Source: Streptococcus sp. DD12
GTDB lineage: Bacteria; Bacillota; Bacilli; Lactobacillales; Streptococcaceae
Direction: 5' to 3'
DNA: 64,000 bases
Assembly (NCBI RefSeq): GCF_001578885.1
Contig: NZ_KQ969495.1
Coordinates: 1,223,123-1,287,122, forward strand
How positions within the stretch are numbered: the first letter of the stretch is position 1; every line of letters starts with the position of its first letter. The position numbers and the translations under genes were made by a program. The notes under the pieces are model-generated. The model was not told where the DNA came from. It saw only the letters and a list, made by a program, of their open reading frames with translations, and made no database searches. Shown here piece by piece: positions 61,489-64,000 of this stretch.

Positions 61489-63108
61489 TTGCTTACTGTA
61501 TCAGATATCTCATTACGTTTTAGCGATAGAAAACTATTTGACGAGGTTAATATTAAGTTTACACCAGGTAACACCTATGGGCTTATTGGTGCCAATGGAG
61601 CTGGAAAATCAACATTTCTAAAAATTCTTGCTGGCGACATCGAACCCTCAACTGGGCATGTCGCTTTAGGACCTAATGAACGTCTCTCTGTTTTGCGACA
61701 AAATCACTTTGACTATGAAGAAGAGCGTGCGATTGATGTCGTCATCATGGGAAATCAAGAACTCTATGACATCATGAAAGAAAAGGATGCCATCTATATG
61801 AAGGCTGATTTTTCAGAAGAGGATGGTGTTCGAGCAGCTGAGTTAGAAGGACAATTTGCCGAATTGGGCGGTTGGGAAGCTGAAACTGAAGCTGCCCAAC
61901 TCTTGCAAAATTTAAACATCCCTGAAGACCTCCACTACCAAAATATGAGTGAGCTAGCAAATGGCGATAAGGTTAAGGTTCTTTTAGCTAAAGCGCTCTT
62001 TGGACAACCTGACGTCCTCCTACTGGATGAGCCAACCAACGGTCTCGACATCCAATCAATTAACTGGTTAGAAGACTTTTTGATTGATTTCGAAAATACT
62101 GTCATTGTCGTTTCTCACGACCGCCATTTCCTTAACAAAGTTTGCACCCATATGGCAGATTTGGATTTTGGAAAAATTAAACTTTACGTCGGAAATTATG
62201 ATTTCTGGAAAGAGTCTTCTGAGCTGGCTGCCAAATTGCAAGCTGACCGCAATGCCAAAGCTGAGGAAAAAATAAAAGAATTACAAGAATTCGTCGCCCG
62301 CTTTTCAGCTAACGCCTCAAAATCTAAACAAGCAACTTCTCGGAAAAAGATGCTCGACAAAATCGAGCTAGAAGAAATTGTCCCTTCTAGCCGTAAGTAC
62401 CCTTTTATCAATTTTAAAGCCGAGCGTGAAATTGGAAACGACCTGCTAACAGTTGAAAACTTATCTGTCACTATCGATGGTGAAAAAGTTTTAGATAACA
62501 TTAGCTTCATTCTTAATCCAGGAGATAAAACAGCCATTATTGGCCAAAATGATATCCAAACAACAGCGCTTATTCGTGCCATTATGGGAGAAATTCCATA
62601 TGAAGGAACTGTCAAATGGGGTGTCACTACAAGTCAATCCTACCTGCCTAAGGACAATTCAAAGGATTTTGCAAATGGAGAAACGATTCTAGACTGGCTA
62701 CGCCAATTTGCAAGTAAAGAAGAAGACGACAATACTTTCTTGCGTGGCTTCCTAGGTCGAATGCTCTTTTCTGGCGATGAAGTTAACAAGTCTGTCAATG
62801 TGTTGTCAGGTGGGGAAAAAGTCCGCGTCATGTTATCTAAACTCATGTTGCTCAAATCAAATGTGCTGGTTCTTGATGACCCGACCAATCACTTGGACTT
62901 GGAATCTATTTCTAGTTTAAACGATGGCCTAAAAAGCTTTAATCAGTCAATCATCTTTGCTAGTCATGACCACGAGTTTATTCAAACACTTGCAAATCAT
63001 ATCGTTGTCATTTCTTCAAATGGTGTCATCGACCGTATTGACGAAACCTATGATGAATTCCTTGAAAATGCAGAAGTTCAAGAAAAGGTGGCTGAACTGT
63101 GGCAGTGA
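61489..63108 (+). CDS. ABC-F family ATPase (YbiT-like)
   Basis: 539 aa, two ABC domains without membrane segments. Walker A GANGAGKST and a degenerate second loop GQNDIQTT; signatures ELANGDKVKV and LSGGEKVRV; Walker B LLLDEPTNGLD and LVLDDPTNHLD. Start is a TTG at 61489 (MLTVSD), with AGAGG eight bases upstream; family alignment supports this over an earlier GTG. ABC-F proteins act on the ribosome; this position and type correspond to a housekeeping member near oriC rather than an antibiotic-resistance one. Confidence 0.94.
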   Translation: MLTVSDISLRFSDRKLFDEVNIKFTPGNTYGLIGANGAGKSTFLKILAGDIEPSTGHVALGPNERLSVLRQNHFDYEEERAIDVVIMGNQELYDIMKEKDAIYMKADFSEEDGVRAAELEGQFAELGGWEAETEAAQLLQNLNIPEDLHYQNMSELANGDKVKVLLAKALFGQPDVLLLDEPTNGLDIQSINWLEDFLIDFENTVIVVSHDRHFLNKVCTHMADLDFGKIKLYVGNYDFWKESSELAAKLQADRNAKAEEKIKELQEFVARFSANASKSKQATSRKKMLDKIELEEIVPSSRKYPFINFKAEREIGNDLLTVENLSVTIDGEKVLDNISFILNPGDKTAIIGQNDIQTTALIRAIMGEIPYEGTVKWGVTTSQSYLPKDNSKDFANGETILDWLRQFASKEEDDNTFLRGFLGRMLFSGDEVNKSVNVLSGGEKVRVMLSKLMLLKSNVLVLDDPTNHLDLESISSLNDGLKSFNQSIIFASHDHEFIQTLANHIVVISSNGVIDRIDETYDEFLENAEVQEKVAELWQ

Positions 63109-63125
63109 TTTTACATCATCTAAGG

Positions 63126-64000
63126 ATGTCTTTTAAAAGGCATCCTTTACTTTACCAAAGAACAATTAGTTTTTTACTCCCATTCGGTATTATGGCCCTG
63201 GTCCTATACAGTCGTGGCATCTATTGGAATAGCAACACCACTATCTTGGTTAGTGATGCTTTTCATCAATACGCTATTTTCGCCTCTACTTTCAGCCGTA
63301 TGTTACATGGAGAAGGGAGCCTCTTTTATACCTTTACCAGTGGCGCTGGGCTTAACTTTTATGCCCTCATTGGCTACTATCTTGGTTCTTTGTTTTCTTT
63401 CGTTTACTATTTCTTTACAGCAGAGAGTATGGCAAATGGTATTTATCTCATTACCCTGCTAAAATTTGGTACGATTGGTCTAACAACTTCCTATAGTCTT
63501 CAGAAAATTTATCCCAAACTCCCTTTCAAAGCTTTACTCTTACTGTCAACCTCCTATAGTCTAATGAGTTTTGCGACCAGCCAATTAGAAATCAACATGT
63601 GGCTAGATGTCTTCATGATACTCCCCTTGATTATTCTTGGCCTCCATCAACTTATCACGCAGAAGAAAACCAATCTGTACTTTGTCACCTTAACCCTCTT
63701 ATTCATTGAAAATTACTACCTTGGTTATATGGTGGCAATCTTTCTCTTCTTCTATTTTCTTGTCCAAATGTCTTGGAACTGGAAACAAGGTTGGAGACGT
63801 TTGTTCTTATTTGGTCTTGTCTCTATCTTGTCAGCTTTGTCAAGTTCTATCATGTTGTTACCAAGTTACCTTGACCTGTCTAGCCATGGTGAACAATTCT
63901 CTCAGTTTACACAACTGTTAACTGAAAATAGTTGGTACCTCGATCTTTTTGCGAAAAACTTAGTAGCGTCTTACGACACAACGAAGTACGGTGCCATTCC
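63126..64000 (+). CDS. YfhO family membrane protein (partial, 3' end off window)
   Basis: At least 291 codons, open to the edge. YfhO/GT-C-like polytopic protein: MSFKRHPLLYQRTISFLLPF, then LVSDAFHQYAIFAS and TFTSGAGLNFYALIGYYLGS, typical of the family near oriC in streptococci. An alternative GTG at 63105 overlaps the ABC-F stop (GTGA) and would couple translation; the ATG at 63126 has no spaced Shine-Dalgarno, so the start is uncertain. Family members include transporters of sugar chains onto wall polymers. Confidence 0.88.
   Translation, partial: MSFKRHPLLYQRTISFLLPFGIMALVLYSRGIYWNSNTTILVSDAFHQYAIFASTFSRMLHGEGSLFYTFTSGAGLNFYALIGYYLGSLFSFVYYFFTAESMANGIYLITLLKFGTIGLTTSYSLQKIYPKLPFKALLLLSTSYSLMSFATSQLEINMWLDVFMILPLIILGLHQLITQKKTNLYFVTLTLLFIENYYLGYMVAIFLFFYFLVQMSWNWKQGWRRLFLFGLVSILSALSSSIMLLPSYLDLSSHGEQFSQFTQLLTENSWYLDLFAKNLVASYDTTKYGAI

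Overview
The window is a stretch of low-GC Gram-positive chromosome that reads as a Streptococcus. It carries streptococcal hallmarks: an ami/opp oligopeptide operon whose AmiC has a very large outer loop, cinA-recA, spxA2, zinc-free L32/L33, the pair of argR and argS, and the ecf-pgsA-recF-guaB-trpS-ABC-F-YfhO order that sits just beside oriC in this genus. Most genes lie on the minus strand, which fits oriC being beyond the right-hand end. I do not name a species.

Layout. 1-5306: ami oligopeptide importer (amiE partial, amiD, amiC, amiA). 5577-10549: OatA-like acyltransferase, MORN-repeat protein, low-molecular-weight tyrosine phosphatase, ruvB, tadA, and an MBL-fold hydrolase. 10671-11405: yaaA (peroxide stress), apparently leaderless and packed with DnaA boxes. 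11428-14916: anaerobic ribonucleotide reductase cluster (nrdD, small protein, GNAT, nrdG) under an NrdR-type operator. 15021-18609: large membrane protein, small proteins, DUF1292, yqgF, ireB, spxA2. 18753-24508: recA, cinA, tag, ruvA, mutL. 24688-26865: an ABC permease/ATPase pair inserted between mutL and mutS. 26956-37038: mutS, ylbF-like, argR, argS, two YitT proteins, aspS, hisS. 37231-37579: rpmF-rpmG.

37571-38867 is the most unusual segment. A 1.25-kb AT-rich insert is bounded by perfect 50-bp direct repeats that copy the 3' end and terminator of rpmG. It holds one gene, whose protein looks like a DNA-recognition module plus a PD-(D/E)XK-type nuclease core. No integrase is present, so it looks like a tiny cis-mobilizable (CIME-like) cassette carrying an orphan restriction/defence gene.

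39008-64000: DUF3290-DUF421 pair, YhgE/Pip with a divergent TetR regulator, rpsD, veg, dnaB, rplI, gdpP, mnmG, marC, mnmA, an SLT-like wall protein, a LysM protein, ecfT-A2-A1, pgsA, S4-domain YaaA, recF, guaB, T-box-controlled trpS, an ABC-F ATPase, and a partial YfhO-family protein. rplI, gdpP and the SLT-like gene each carry a 1-nt frameshift near the 5' end. Either the strain has lost these functions or the assembly has homopolymer errors.

The main non-coding discoveries are: a cluster of five perfect DnaA boxes inside yaaA; promoters whose -10 lies six bases before the ATG (yaaA, ruvB); a double NrdR box overlapping a terminator; a WalR/VicR box upstream of the SLT-like gene; a duplicated 15-mer in the mnmA 5' UTR; and the Trp T-box. 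No tRNA, rRNA, insertion sequence or CRISPR array was found.
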